Assembly: GCA_964518955.1 (NCBI GenBank)
Contig: CAZFHS010000001.1
Span: 1-64,000, forward strand
DNA length: 64,000 bases
Reading direction: 5' to 3'
Origin: JBDGYW01 sp964518955
Lineage (GTDB): Bacteria > Gemmatimonadota > Gemmatimonadetes > Gemmatimonadales > GWC2-71-9
Shown here: piece by piece, positions 51,361-60,351 of the stretch
Layout: each line of letters starts with the position of its first letter
Numbering within the stretch: position 1 is the stretch's first letter
Position numbers and translations under genes: made by a program
Notes under the pieces: model-generated
Told to the model about the DNA's origin: nothing
Seen by the model: only the letters and a program-made list of their open reading frames with translations
The model's database searches: none

Positions 51361-53424
51361 CTACGGAAACAGCTGCTCGCCCAACCCGGCCAGGTTGAGC
51401 AGAAACGCGTATTGAAACGCCGTATCGCGGTAACGCCTGTAGCGTCCGGATACGCCACCGTGCCCCGCTTCAATATGCGTCTTCAGAATCAGGGTGTTGG
51501 AATCAGTCTTCATGGCGCGCAGCTTGGCCACCCATTTCGCTGGTTCCCAGTATTGCACCTGTGAGTCGTGCAGTCCTGTGGTCACGAGAATATTCGGGTA
51601 ATCCTTTGCTTCTATTTTGTCGTACGGAGAGTACGACAGCATGTAATTGTAGTAGTCAACTTCGTTCGGATTGCCCCACTCGTCATACTCCGATGTCGTC
51701 AACGGGATCGTCTCATCCAACATGGTTGTGACAACGTCCACGAACGGCACGTGTGCAAGCACGCCGCGCCACAAGCCGGGGCGCATGTTCGTCACCGCAC
51801 CCATGAGCAATCCCCCGGCGCTCGCGCCCTCCGCGAACAACCGCTTTGGATCTGCATACCCTTCCCTGATCAGGAACAGGGCAACGTCTATGAAATCGGT
51901 GAACGTATTCTTCTTGTTGAAGAGTTTGCCGTCCTCGTACCACGCACGCCCCAGCTCCTGTCCACCCCGTATATGAGCAATGGCGTATGCGACGCCGCGA
52001 TCGAGCAGGCTCAACCTGGCGGCGTTGAAGGTCGGCTCCATACTGGCACCGTACGAACCGTACCCGTACAGAAGGAGAGGGCTCGACCCGTCCAATACCG
52101 TGCCCGTTCGATAAACGATGGAAACGGGCACACGTACGCCGTCCCGCGCAGTCGCATATCTGCGCTCCGTTACGTAGTCCTCGGAACTGAAGCCTCCTAG
52201 CACCTCGTCCCGCTTGAGGAGGTTCTTTTCCCGGGTGGTCATGTCGTAGTCGAAAACCGAGTTGGGAGTCGTCATCGACGTGTAGCCGTACCTGAGTACT
52301 CCCGACTCGATGTCACGGTTGACGTGCACGTATGACGTGTATGCCTGCTCCTCGAACTCCAGGTAGTGATCGTCTGTACCGTCCCATCGCCGAATTCGGA
52401 GCTGAGTCAAACCATCTTTGCGCTCGTCGACCACGAGATAGTCTCTGAACACCTCGATGCCTTGGAGGAGAACATCCTCTCTGTGAGGTATTACCTCCTC
52501 CCAATGCTCACGATCTGGATCTGATACAGGTGCTCTGACGAGTCGGAAGTTTCGTGCGCTGTCGTTCGTCACGATATAGAAGTGGTCGCCGAAATGAACC
52601 ACCGAGTATTCGTGTTCGGCCTCTCTGGGAAGCACCACCTCGAACTCACCGCGGGGGTCGTCTGCGTCCAAATAGCGGATTTCAGAAGAGAGGGTTTGAT
52701 AGCAGCCGATCATCAGGTACCGCTTGGTCTTCGTCTTTGAGATGTGAGCGCCGAACTCGGTGTCTCGCTCCTCGTATACCAGTTCGTCTTCACTGCTTTC
52801 GGTGCCCAAAACGTGACGGAGAATCTGAAAACTCCGCAGAGTCTCAGGATCCTGTTTCGTGTAGAAAATGGTACGGTTGTCGTTCGCCCAGACATAATTG
52901 GGTGTGATCGAGTCGATGCGGTCGGGAAGCAACTCCCCGGTTTCGAGATCCCTGAACCGAACGTCGTAGACTCGTCTCCCCTGAGTGTCGACAGCGTAGG
53001 CAAGCAACCGCTCGTCTTCGGAAACCCTCCAGGCGCCCACAGAGAAGTACCCGTGTCCTTCTGCCAAAACGTTCGCGTCCAGCATCAGCTCTTCGTCAGC
53101 GTCGAGCGACCCTCGTTTGCGGGCGTAAATCGGATATTCCTTTCCCTCCTCGTAGCGCGTGTAGTAGAAATGGTTCCCCTCTTTGAATGGCACCGAAGTA
53201 TCGTCCTGTTTGATTCGGCCCCGAATTTCCTCGAAGAGCAGTTCTTGCAGATCTTCGGTGTGCGCCGTCATTGCGTCGGTGTACTCGTTTTCTGCCTCGA
53301 GATACGCAATCACCTCGGGGTCTTCCCGTTCGCGCATCCAGAAGTAGTTGTCCACACGAGTATTGCCATGTTCCGAGAGCTCTCTCGGCACGACTCGAGC
53401 AACTGGGGGTTGAGCATCAATCAT
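51361..53424 (-). CDS. Oligopeptidase B-like S9A peptidase
   Basis: A seven-bladed propeller half (~60-430) is followed by the S9 alpha/beta hydrolase: GYGSYGASM, IAHIRGGQELGRAWYEDGK, GASAGGLLMGA (nucleophile Ser), TTGLHDSQV (Asp) and EAGHGGVSGR (His). The N-terminal PPVARVVPRELSEHGNTRVDNYFWMRERE block is the oligopeptidase B start, so I prefer ATG53424 (687 residues) to the longer starts at 53478 and 53550, which reach into the regulatory dyads. Cytoplasmic, cutting short peptides after basic residues. No signal peptide. Confidence 0.88.
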   Translation of the reverse strand: MIDAQPPVARVVPRELSEHGNTRVDNYFWMREREDPEVIAYLEAENEYTDAMTAHTEDLQELLFEEIRGRIKQDDTSVPFKEGNHFYYTRYEEGKEYPIYARKRGSLDADEELMLDANVLAEGHGYFSVGAWRVSEDERLLAYAVDTQGRRVYDVRFRDLETGELLPDRIDSITPNYVWANDNRTIFYTKQDPETLRSFQILRHVLGTESSEDELVYEERDTEFGAHISKTKTKRYLMIGCYQTLSSEIRYLDADDPRGEFEVVLPREAEHEYSVVHFGDHFYIVTNDSARNFRLVRAPVSDPDREHWEEVIPHREDVLLQGIEVFRDYLVVDERKDGLTQLRIRRWDGTDDHYLEFEEQAYTSYVHVNRDIESGVLRYGYTSMTTPNSVFDYDMTTREKNLLKRDEVLGGFSSEDYVTERRYATARDGVRVPVSIVYRTGTVLDGSSPLLLYGYGSYGASMEPTFNAARLSLLDRGVAYAIAHIRGGQELGRAWYEDGKLFNKKNTFTDFIDVALFLIREGYADPKRLFAEGASAGGLLMGAVTNMRPGLWRGVLAHVPFVDVVTTMLDETIPLTTSEYDEWGNPNEVDYYNYMLSYSPYDKIEAKDYPNILVTTGLHDSQVQYWEPAKWVAKLRAMKTDSNTLILKTHIEAGHGGVSGRYRRYRDTAFQYAFLLNLAGLGEQLFP

Positions 53425-53494
53425 TTCGCAAACATGCCCTGGCACGCCGTGAAGGTCAATCTGAAACCCAGACAGCATTATCACCGTAATACTA

Positions 53495-53515
53495 TTATCG
53501 TAATGATAAGCATTA
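53495..53515. promoter_or_regulatory. Putative PadR operator (locus 3)
   Basis: TTATC-GTAAT-GATAA (53495-53509) overlaps TAATG-ATAAG-CATTA (53501-53515), two perfect 5-bp-arm dyads in an AT-rich patch just before the PadR gene and the divergent oligopeptidase gene. It may control both directions. Confidence 0.5.
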
Positions 53516-53528
53516 TATGAGAGGAACC

Positions 53529-53873
53529 ATGGCGCGGACCACCGATACACCTTTGACTACGCTCGAATTCAGAGTGCTTCTCGTATTGCTGGAGGGCGAT
53601 CTACACGGATACGGAATTGCGAAGGAAGTTGAGCGACGCGACTCCAGCCTAGCGAAGATTTTCCCCACCAACTTGTATCGACGGCTCAGGGATTTGGCTG
53701 AGCGCGGCTTGATCGACCACTTGCCTGCTCCGTCCAATGGCGATCAGAAGCGTCTGTTTCGAATTACGAAGCTCGGGCGCCGCATGGCTCGACAGGAAGC
53801 GATGAGGCTCGAGAGCCTAGTGTTGGATGCGCGACAGCACGGCCTGCTTCCCCCCACGCCAACCGATGCCTGA
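53529..53873 (+). CDS. PadR-family transcriptional regulator (locus 3)
   Basis: 114 residues from ATG53529 (AGAGGAA a few bases upstream; an in-frame ATG at 53517 lies inside the dyads). PadR pattern: LTTLEFRVLLVLLEGDLHGYGIAKEVE, TNLYRRLRDLAERGLIDHL and KRLFRITKLGRRMARQEA. It is shorter in the C-terminal helix than some PadR proteins. The permease start at 53866 overlaps its end by 8 bases. Confidence 0.9.
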   Translation: MARTTDTPLTTLEFRVLLVLLEGDLHGYGIAKEVERRDSSLAKIFPTNLYRRLRDLAERGLIDHLPAPSNGDQKRLFRITKLGRRMARQEAMRLESLVLDARQHGLLPPTPTDA

Positions 53874-56631
53874 GAAAATGAAAGACAGTACCGAGAGAGA
53901 TTTGAGTGTGCCGGAGCGCTTGTTCCGTCTCATTTTGAAGATTCTACCGTCGAGCTTCCGCTCTTCGTATGCGGCAGAAATCCTTTCGTACCATCGATCC
54001 CAAATGGAGGAGTCTGGGGGATCCATCTTGTCCAAGACGCGATTGTGGTGTCTCGCTTGTTGGGACGTCGTGCTCAACGGACTCCTGGAGCGAGGATATC
54101 AGACGCTAGAGAACGTATCCCGACGAAGAAAGGAAAGGGCAGGTTCACCCCGGCAGTCGGCGATGCGGCGCCTTTGTGGATGTTTGAGCAAACTGAGCTT
54201 CTTCGATCACACTGCCGTTCGTCGGTTGCGGAAGAGCCCTCGGTTCACAGTTGTCACAGTTCTGACATTGGGGCTGGGCATTGGCGCCAACACCGCGTTG
54301 TTCAGCGTGGTGCACTCGGTATTGTTGAATCCTCTGCCCTACGACGACTCCGAAAGAATCGTATTTGCCTGGGAAACGCGTGGCGAGAACCTCCGTCAGC
54401 AACCGGTCTCGCTTGGGAACTTCCGGCAGTGGCGTAGTGAGGCAGAGGCATTCCAAAGTCTTGCGGCCGCAAGAGTCCGCCCATACAACCTCACCGGGCG
54501 TGACACTCCGTTGCGTGCAAGCGGCCTCGAGACTTCAGCGGCGCTCCTATCGTTGCTGGGTACCACGCCAGCTTACGGCCGAGAATTCAGTCTCGAGGAC
54601 GAGCTACCTGGGTCGGAACCGGTCTGTATCGTGAGCTACGCATTTTGGCGGGATGTGCTCGGCGCCAACCCGGACCTGACAGATTTCCATCTCACTCTGA
54701 ACGGAACGAGCCACACAGTGGTCGGCGTTATGCCGGCGGGCCTCGCTATTCCGCGTTTTGGAATTCGGAGCATCCTTACTCCTCTGCCCCTGGATCCGGT
54801 TCACCTAGGCTTCTGGAGCAACCACAACACGACCGTATACGGACGCCTGCGCACCGATGTCCGGATCGAACAAGCGAGTCAGGAGCTGTCGGTCATCGCG
54901 TCTCGTCTCGCTGAGGCGCACACCGAGTGGAACGAAGGCATTGGCACCGTACTCGTTCCAGCTCGTGAATGGTTGGTCCAGGGCGCGAGCCGCACGCTTT
55001 GGATTCTCCTCGCCACCGTTGGGTTCGTGTTGCTGATTGCTTGTGTCAATGTTGCTAGCCTCCTCTTGGCCAGAGCAGTTGCAGCCGAACGAGAGATGGC
55101 GGTGCGAGTTGCTCTCGGGGCGCTTAGGTCGCGGATTGTAAGTCTCGTACTATCTGAGGCTCTGCTCCTGGCAGGGGCCGGGGGTTTGCTGGGATTGGCA
55201 ACTGGATACTGGGGAGTCGAGGCAATTCGCCGGTGGGGGCCCGCCAACTTGCCACGCTTGAGCGAAGTCGAAATCAGCGTGCCTGTCTTGCTGTTCACTA
55301 TGGGATGTGTGGTGTTCACCGGCGTGCTGTTCGGTCTCATTCCCGCAGTACGATCGATGCGTGTAGACGTACAGAGCACATTGAACAAAAGCGGTCGATC
55401 GCCTGGTATGGGATCGTCGCACAAACTCCAGCGCACCTTTGTAGTTGCCGAGGTGGCGATTGCGGTCGTACTTCTCACATGCTCTGGCCTGCTATTGAAG
55501 ACCTTCTCGAATTTGCTGAAAGTGAACCCAGGCTACCAATCGGAAGGACGAATCGCGACTCAGCTCAACCTCCCGAGCTCGCGGTATCCCGACCAGGTAT
55601 CGGTGGCGCAATTCCTGGATGAGCTGCACTCCACTCTCGATGCAACACCGGGAATCGAAGTGTCGGGCAGTTCGGTAGGCCTGCCATTTCAAAACGACAT
55701 GTGGCGAAAATATCTCACGCTGGAACACAGGCAAGCGCTAACCCTTCCGGAAATCCCCGTGATCGACGTTTCGATTTCCACGCCAGGATACGTTCGCACA
55801 TTGGGCATACCGCTAGTCGAAGGACGTGAACTCGAGGCGAGCGACGATGCGGAAAGCCCTTTCGTTGCGCTCGTGAGCGAAGAATTTGTGAGGACTCATT
55901 TGCAGGGCGAAGAGGTTATCGGCAAGCGCCTGTGCTTGGCAGCGCCCGATCACCTTCTACCCCCGGAACACATCGGGCTGGACCCGTGGTACACTATCGT
56001 CGGTATCGTAGGAGACGTGAGGCGCTGGAGTCTGAGGTCAACGCCGCTTCCGGAGGTATACATCTCGCAACGACAAGATCTGGACAACGCTCACGGATTT
56101 TTCGTTGTAGCCAACACAGCTCTGTCTAATGAGGCGTCCGCGGAAGTGTTCCGCCAGATTGTATGGGACATAGATCCCGAACTCCCGGTTGCTTGGGTGC
56201 GCCCCATCGACACCATGCTATCGAACGCAGTTGCCCAACCGCGATTCAATGCCACGTTGGTTGCAGCGTTCGGGCTGGCTGCCCTGTTCCTTGCGCTGAT
56301 AGGTGTCTATGGTCTTTTGGCCAACGCGGTTGCGGAGCGGACTCAGGAAATCGGCGTCCGCATTGCGTTGGGCGCTCGACCAGGACAGATACTGAGGCAT
56401 GTTGCCGGTCAGGGTATAACGACGGCAGCGGTTGGGATCGCGATTGGAATCGCCGTCTCGGCAACAGCCACTCGGCTTATGGCCGCACTACTTTTTGGAA
56501 TCGACCCGATCGACGCATCGACGTTTCTAAGCGTGATTGAAGCGGTTCTCGTCGTTGCGAGCCTCGCAGCATCTATTCCCTCGTGGAGGGCTGCGAGACT
56601 CAACGCCAATGAGGCACTGAGAGCGGAGTAG
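53866..56631 (+). CDS. ADOP-family MacB/FtsX-type permease (locus 3, copy 1)
   Basis: About 921 residues. A permease prefix domain opens it (PERLFRLILKILPSSFRSSYAAEI), then FTVVTVLTLGLGIGANTALFSVVHSVLLNPLPYDD, periplasmic domain 1, FtsX 1 (LLATVGFVLLIACVNVASLLLAR), periplasmic domain 2, and FtsX 2 (AERTQEIGVRIALGARPGQIL) ending SWRAARLNANEALRAE. Intact. ATG53866 overlaps the PadR stop; ATG53878 is the alternative. Sequence is clearly more distant from the locus 2 pair than those are from each other. Confidence 0.9.
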   Translation: MPEKMKDSTERDLSVPERLFRLILKILPSSFRSSYAAEILSYHRSQMEESGGSILSKTRLWCLACWDVVLNGLLERGYQTLENVSRRRKERAGSPRQSAMRRLCGCLSKLSFFDHTAVRRLRKSPRFTVVTVLTLGLGIGANTALFSVVHSVLLNPLPYDDSERIVFAWETRGENLRQQPVSLGNFRQWRSEAEAFQSLAAARVRPYNLTGRDTPLRASGLETSAALLSLLGTTPAYGREFSLEDELPGSEPVCIVSYAFWRDVLGANPDLTDFHLTLNGTSHTVVGVMPAGLAIPRFGIRSILTPLPLDPVHLGFWSNHNTTVYGRLRTDVRIEQASQELSVIASRLAEAHTEWNEGIGTVLVPAREWLVQGASRTLWILLATVGFVLLIACVNVASLLLARAVAAEREMAVRVALGALRSRIVSLVLSEALLLAGAGGLLGLATGYWGVEAIRRWGPANLPRLSEVEISVPVLLFTMGCVVFTGVLFGLIPAVRSMRVDVQSTLNKSGRSPGMGSSHKLQRTFVVAEVAIAVVLLTCSGLLLKTFSNLLKVNPGYQSEGRIATQLNLPSSRYPDQVSVAQFLDELHSTLDATPGIEVSGSSVGLPFQNDMWRKYLTLEHRQALTLPEIPVIDVSISTPGYVRTLGIPLVEGRELEASDDAESPFVALVSEEFVRTHLQGEEVIGKRLCLAAPDHLLPPEHIGLDPWYTIVGIVGDVRRWSLRSTPLPEVYISQRQDLDNAHGFFVVANTALSNEASAEVFRQIVWDIDPELPVAWVRPIDTMLSNAVAQPRFNATLVAAFGLAALFLALIGVYGLLANAVAERTQEIGVRIALGARPGQILRHVAGQGITTAAVGIAIGIAVSATATRLMAALLFGIDPIDASTFLSVIEAVLVVASLAASIPSWRAARLNANEALRAE

Positions 56632-56731
56632 AATCGTCTGTCTCCTGTTGGGCGTTCCAATACGAAAAGACCTGAAACGAGCCTATCTAACGGGCCGTAG
56701 GGACCTCGAGTTTCCCCCTCAGAGGCCCAAA

Positions 56732-59164
56732 ATGGACGCGTTCCTAAAAGACTTCAAGGTCGGGTTGCGCGCTTTGTTCAAGAAGCCCGCATCCTCCGTT
56801 ATTGCCGTGGTTGCCTTCGGCCTCGGTATTGGCCTTTGCACCACCAATTTCAGCATGATCTACGGAGTGTATTTCAGAGGTATTGGTGTACCTGACGCTG
56901 ATCGCTTGGCAATTGTGTATCGGACCAACCCCTCGCGGAACATCGAACGGATGTCTGTCGATCAGCACGACTTCTACGACTGGCGGGAGCAACAGCAATC
57001 GTTCGAGGCCATAGCAGGGTACTACATGGGCACTGTCAATGTTAGAGGCATTGGCGACGATCCTATCCGGTACAACGGCGCCTTTGTTACTGCGAACTTG
57101 TTCGACGTACTACGAAAACCACCGATCCTTGGGACGGGCTTCAGAGCCGGTGATGACGCGCCCGACGCTCCATTGACCGCCATCCTCGGGTATGACATCT
57201 GGGCAAACCGCTACGACTCCGATCCGAGTGTTATAGGTCAGCTCATTCGAGTGAACGGCGAGCAGGCGACCATACTCGGAGTGATGCCGGAGGACTTCAG
57301 GTTTCCCGAGCAAGAAGACATTTGGGTGGCGTGCCGCGACGGCCGCGGGGCCAACCCCGAGCGAGGTAGCGGACAGTCCTTCACCGCGTTCGGTCGGCTG
57401 CGTGAAGGAATGACCATCGAACAGGCGACTCTCGACATGTCTCTGGTAGCGCAGAACCTCGCGGATCAGTACCCGGAGTCGAACGAAGGAGTCGGCGTGC
57501 GCCTCAGAACCTTCATAGAACAAAGCATTGGACCAGAAGCGATGCCGATATTCGTGGCGATGCAAATCGCCACGACCTTCGTCCTCCTCATAGCCTGCGC
57601 CAACGTTGCGAACCTGTTGCTTGCGCGTGCAGCACTTCGCACAAAAGAGGCTGCCGTTAGATCTGCCCTTGGCGCCAGTAGATGGCGTGCGGCGCTGCCG
57701 TTGCTCTCAGAATCGGCCGCACTTGCTGTCGCGGGCGCATTTTTGGGCATCCTCATCGCATTTGTCGGTGTCGAGATGATCGACAGAGCTACGGTGGGAG
57801 TCGGAAGACCTTACTTCATGGTCATGGCAGTCGATCTGCCGATATTGGGGTTTGTACTTGCCGTCACAGCGCTCACGGCAGTCGCTGCCGGTGCCGCACC
57901 AGCGATACAGACCGCACGCACCGATGTCAACTCGATTCTCAAAGACGAGAATCGCGGATCTTCGAGCTTCCGTGCAAGCAAACTCAGCAAAGTGCTGATT
58001 GTCGGAGAGGTAGCGTTGTCGTGCGCTCTATTGGTGGGCGCCGGGTTGATGGCAAAGAGCATCATCAAGCTGAACAACTACGAGTTCCAATTCGACACCG
58101 ATCAGATCTTCTCGGCCCGCGTCGGCGTATTCGAAACCGATTATCCGGAAATTGCAGACAGGCAACGATTCTTCTGGGATTTGAAAGAGCGACTCGAGGG
58201 AATTCCAGGTGCGCGATCGGTGGCACTCACCGACCAGCTTCCAGCGTCTTGCTGCAGCAGGTATCGCATTTCTATCGAGGGTGCGGAATACCAGGAAGAC
58301 CAAGACTATCCGATCGTCAACGCAGCTGCGATCACACCAGGACTATTCGAGACGTTCGGCACCTCTGTGCTGAGGGGCAGGGATTTCAGCTTGTCAGACG
58401 ATGCAGACGCCGCTGAGGTTGTCATAGTGAACCAGGGCTTCGCCGACAGGTTTTTCCCCGGTGAAGATCCGATTGGACGCCGTTTACGCCAAGGTACCTC
58501 CGAGCGCCAAGACGAATGGAAGACGATCATTGGCGTAGTGCCGAATCTGCAGATGGAAGGGTTCGATCCCGACAGAACGGACCCGTCAGGGTTCTACCTG
58601 TCACTGGCTCAGCAAGACCGTCGCTTCGTGAGCATCGCCGTACAGGTTGCGGGCGGGCCACCCCTCAACATCGCGCCCGACGTCCGGGCTGCAGTTCGAG
58701 CCGTCGATCGTGACTTGCCCATTTACTGGGTGCGAGACATGGACGAGGTGATTCACCAGGAGACTTGGATCTACGGTTTCTTTGGCACGCTTTTCATAAC
58801 TTTTGGAGTGGCGGCCTTGTTCCTGGCTTCAGTCGGTCTTTATGGTGTGTTAGCATTTTCAGTGAGTCGGAGATTCCAGGAGATGGGGCTTCGCATGGCT
58901 CTCGGCGCAAAGAGCAGAGATGTCATCCGCCTCGTAGTAAGAGAGGGAGCGATTCAGCTCGCTATTGGGCTCTCGTTGGGGCTAACGCTCGCTCTCGCAG
59001 TCTCCAGAATGGTAGCGATGATCATGTTCGAGGTCGAACCGCGCGATCCAGCGGTGTTTGTCACAATTGTTCTGACGATCGTGATTGTGGGCCTGATGGC
59101 GTCTCTGATTCCGGCACTACGCGCGACGCGCGTGGATCCGGGGACAGCTCTCAGATATGAGTGA
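56732..59164 (+). CDS. ADOP-family MacB/FtsX-type permease without prefix domain (locus 3, copy 2)
   Basis: 810 residues from ATG56732, preceded by AGAGG. The 28 in-frame residues before it are not homologous to anything in the family. It lacks the N-terminal prefix domain of the other four and starts at MDAFLKDFKVGLRALFKKPASS, followed by the same two MacB/FtsX units (LLIACANVANLLLARAALRTKE; SRRFQEMGLRMALGAKSRDVI). The usual IGANTA segment reads GIGLCTTNFSMIYG. A 100-bp gap separates it from the preceding ADOP gene, so co-transcription is likely. Confidence 0.88.
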   Translation: MDAFLKDFKVGLRALFKKPASSVIAVVAFGLGIGLCTTNFSMIYGVYFRGIGVPDADRLAIVYRTNPSRNIERMSVDQHDFYDWREQQQSFEAIAGYYMGTVNVRGIGDDPIRYNGAFVTANLFDVLRKPPILGTGFRAGDDAPDAPLTAILGYDIWANRYDSDPSVIGQLIRVNGEQATILGVMPEDFRFPEQEDIWVACRDGRGANPERGSGQSFTAFGRLREGMTIEQATLDMSLVAQNLADQYPESNEGVGVRLRTFIEQSIGPEAMPIFVAMQIATTFVLLIACANVANLLLARAALRTKEAAVRSALGASRWRAALPLLSESAALAVAGAFLGILIAFVGVEMIDRATVGVGRPYFMVMAVDLPILGFVLAVTALTAVAAGAAPAIQTARTDVNSILKDENRGSSSFRASKLSKVLIVGEVALSCALLVGAGLMAKSIIKLNNYEFQFDTDQIFSARVGVFETDYPEIADRQRFFWDLKERLEGIPGARSVALTDQLPASCCSRYRISIEGAEYQEDQDYPIVNAAAITPGLFETFGTSVLRGRDFSLSDDADAAEVVIVNQGFADRFFPGEDPIGRRLRQGTSERQDEWKTIIGVVPNLQMEGFDPDRTDPSGFYLSLAQQDRRFVSIAVQVAGGPPLNIAPDVRAAVRAVDRDLPIYWVRDMDEVIHQETWIYGFFGTLFITFGVAALFLASVGLYGVLAFSVSRRFQEMGLRMALGAKSRDVIRLVVREGAIQLAIGLSLGLTLALAVSRMVAMIMFEVEPRDPAVFVTIVLTIVIVGLMASLIPALRATRVDPGTALRYE

Positions 59165-59199
59165 GCGGTGAGTGGGTTTTGGAGATCTGACAATTGCCG

Positions 59200-60351
59200 C
59201 TAGGGCCGGTCCTCGAGTGAACTCAACACCAGGCGGATGAACTCGTTTACGTGTTCACCGCCGTCCACCCAGCGAGTGACCGTAACCAAGCCGTTTTCTC
59301 GGTCGACGTAGATGACGTTGGTCGATCCGGCGCCAAGCGCGAAGAACGCTGACTCGGGTGCCGCCGGTAACAACTCCCGTCCCGTGTTCAACCACCACAT
59401 GTACCCATAGTCCGGCTTGATGTCTGTCGGCCTAATCGCACGGTCGAACCAGGCTTCGGACACAAGTTGCGAGTCGTTCCATTTGCCTTTGCGCAGTGCC
59501 AAGAGCCCGAAGCGGGCGTGATCGCGTGTGTCGATGAAGAAACCCCCACCCCAGTGTCCGCCACCACTCACGGATTGAGTACGCCTTCCGTCGATTTCAG
59601 TCCAAGAGGTCTCGTAGCCGTGCCATCTCCAATCGGTCGAGGCACCGATGCGATCCATGATCCGTTCCTTCAATACCTCTGGTAGTGCTCTCCGAAAGAC
59701 GTGAAGGAGGCAAAATGCCATGAGGTTCACACGAACGTCGTTGTATTCCCAAAATGTCCCGGGTTCGTTCAGTTGGCGATCGATCCCCTCGCGTCTGTCG
59801 GCAAGATCCGGCTTGCCCCAGAGCGTTCCCTCCCACTCGCTGGTTTGCTGTAGAAGGTTGTGCCAAGTGATAGGTGCGTTTTGTTCAGACGCGAACGAGC
59901 CTTCGGCAACGTAGTCGCCAATGTGATCGTCGAGACTGCTTATCAGCCCGTCATCCCAAGCCAGCCCGGCCACCGTGGACAGGTAGCTCTTCGTGACCGA
60001 AAATGTCATATCCTCGCGATCGGTGTCTCCCCACTCAGCAACGATGTACCCATCCTTCAACACGATCCCGTTCACGTCACCACGAAGCGCAGTGGGGCCG
60101 ACGATTTCCTGGTGCGGTATTCCCTCGAACCGCTCTCGCAAATACACACCGGGATCATCGGGGATTTGCGTTGTCGGGTGCGTTTGAGCGTATTCGACTG
60201 CGGCCTGCAAGATCGATGCGTCCATCCCCATTTGCTCGGGTGTGCGCGTCTCCCAAACGCCTGGAAGCGGGTAATAGCTGTCCGCAGTCTTGGGTTCACC
60301 AGCACAGGCGACCAACAGACCCACTCCAAAAAGAGCTATAGCCCGCTTCAT
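59200..60351 (-). CDS. Beta-lactamase-fold serine hydrolase, lipoprotein
   Basis: 383 residues. Lipoprotein signal (LLVAC, Cys16). The active-site motifs are complete: SVTK (in TFSVTKSYLSTVAGLAWDDG) supplies Ser and Lys, YND follows in WEYNDVRVNLMA, and SGGGHWGGGFF supplies the third element. The sequence resembles the EstB/6-aminohexanoate-dimer hydrolase branch of the serine beta-lactamase-like family, so an esterase or amidase is more likely than a true beta-lactamase. The start overlaps the upstream kinase stop as ATGA at 60348-60351, so translation is coupled. Confidence 0.88.
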   Translation of the reverse strand: MKRAIALFGVGLLVACAGEPKTADSYYPLPGVWETRTPEQMGMDASILQAAVEYAQTHPTTQIPDDPGVYLRERFEGIPHQEIVGPTALRGDVNGIVLKDGYIVAEWGDTDREDMTFSVTKSYLSTVAGLAWDDGLISSLDDHIGDYVAEGSFASEQNAPITWHNLLQQTSEWEGTLWGKPDLADRREGIDRQLNEPGTFWEYNDVRVNLMAFCLLHVFRRALPEVLKERIMDRIGASTDWRWHGYETSWTEIDGRRTQSVSGGGHWGGGFFIDTRDHARFGLLALRKGKWNDSQLVSEAWFDRAIRPTDIKPDYGYMWWLNTGRELLPAAPESAFFALGAGSTNVIYVDRENGLVTVTRWVDGGEHVNEFIRLVLSSLEDRP

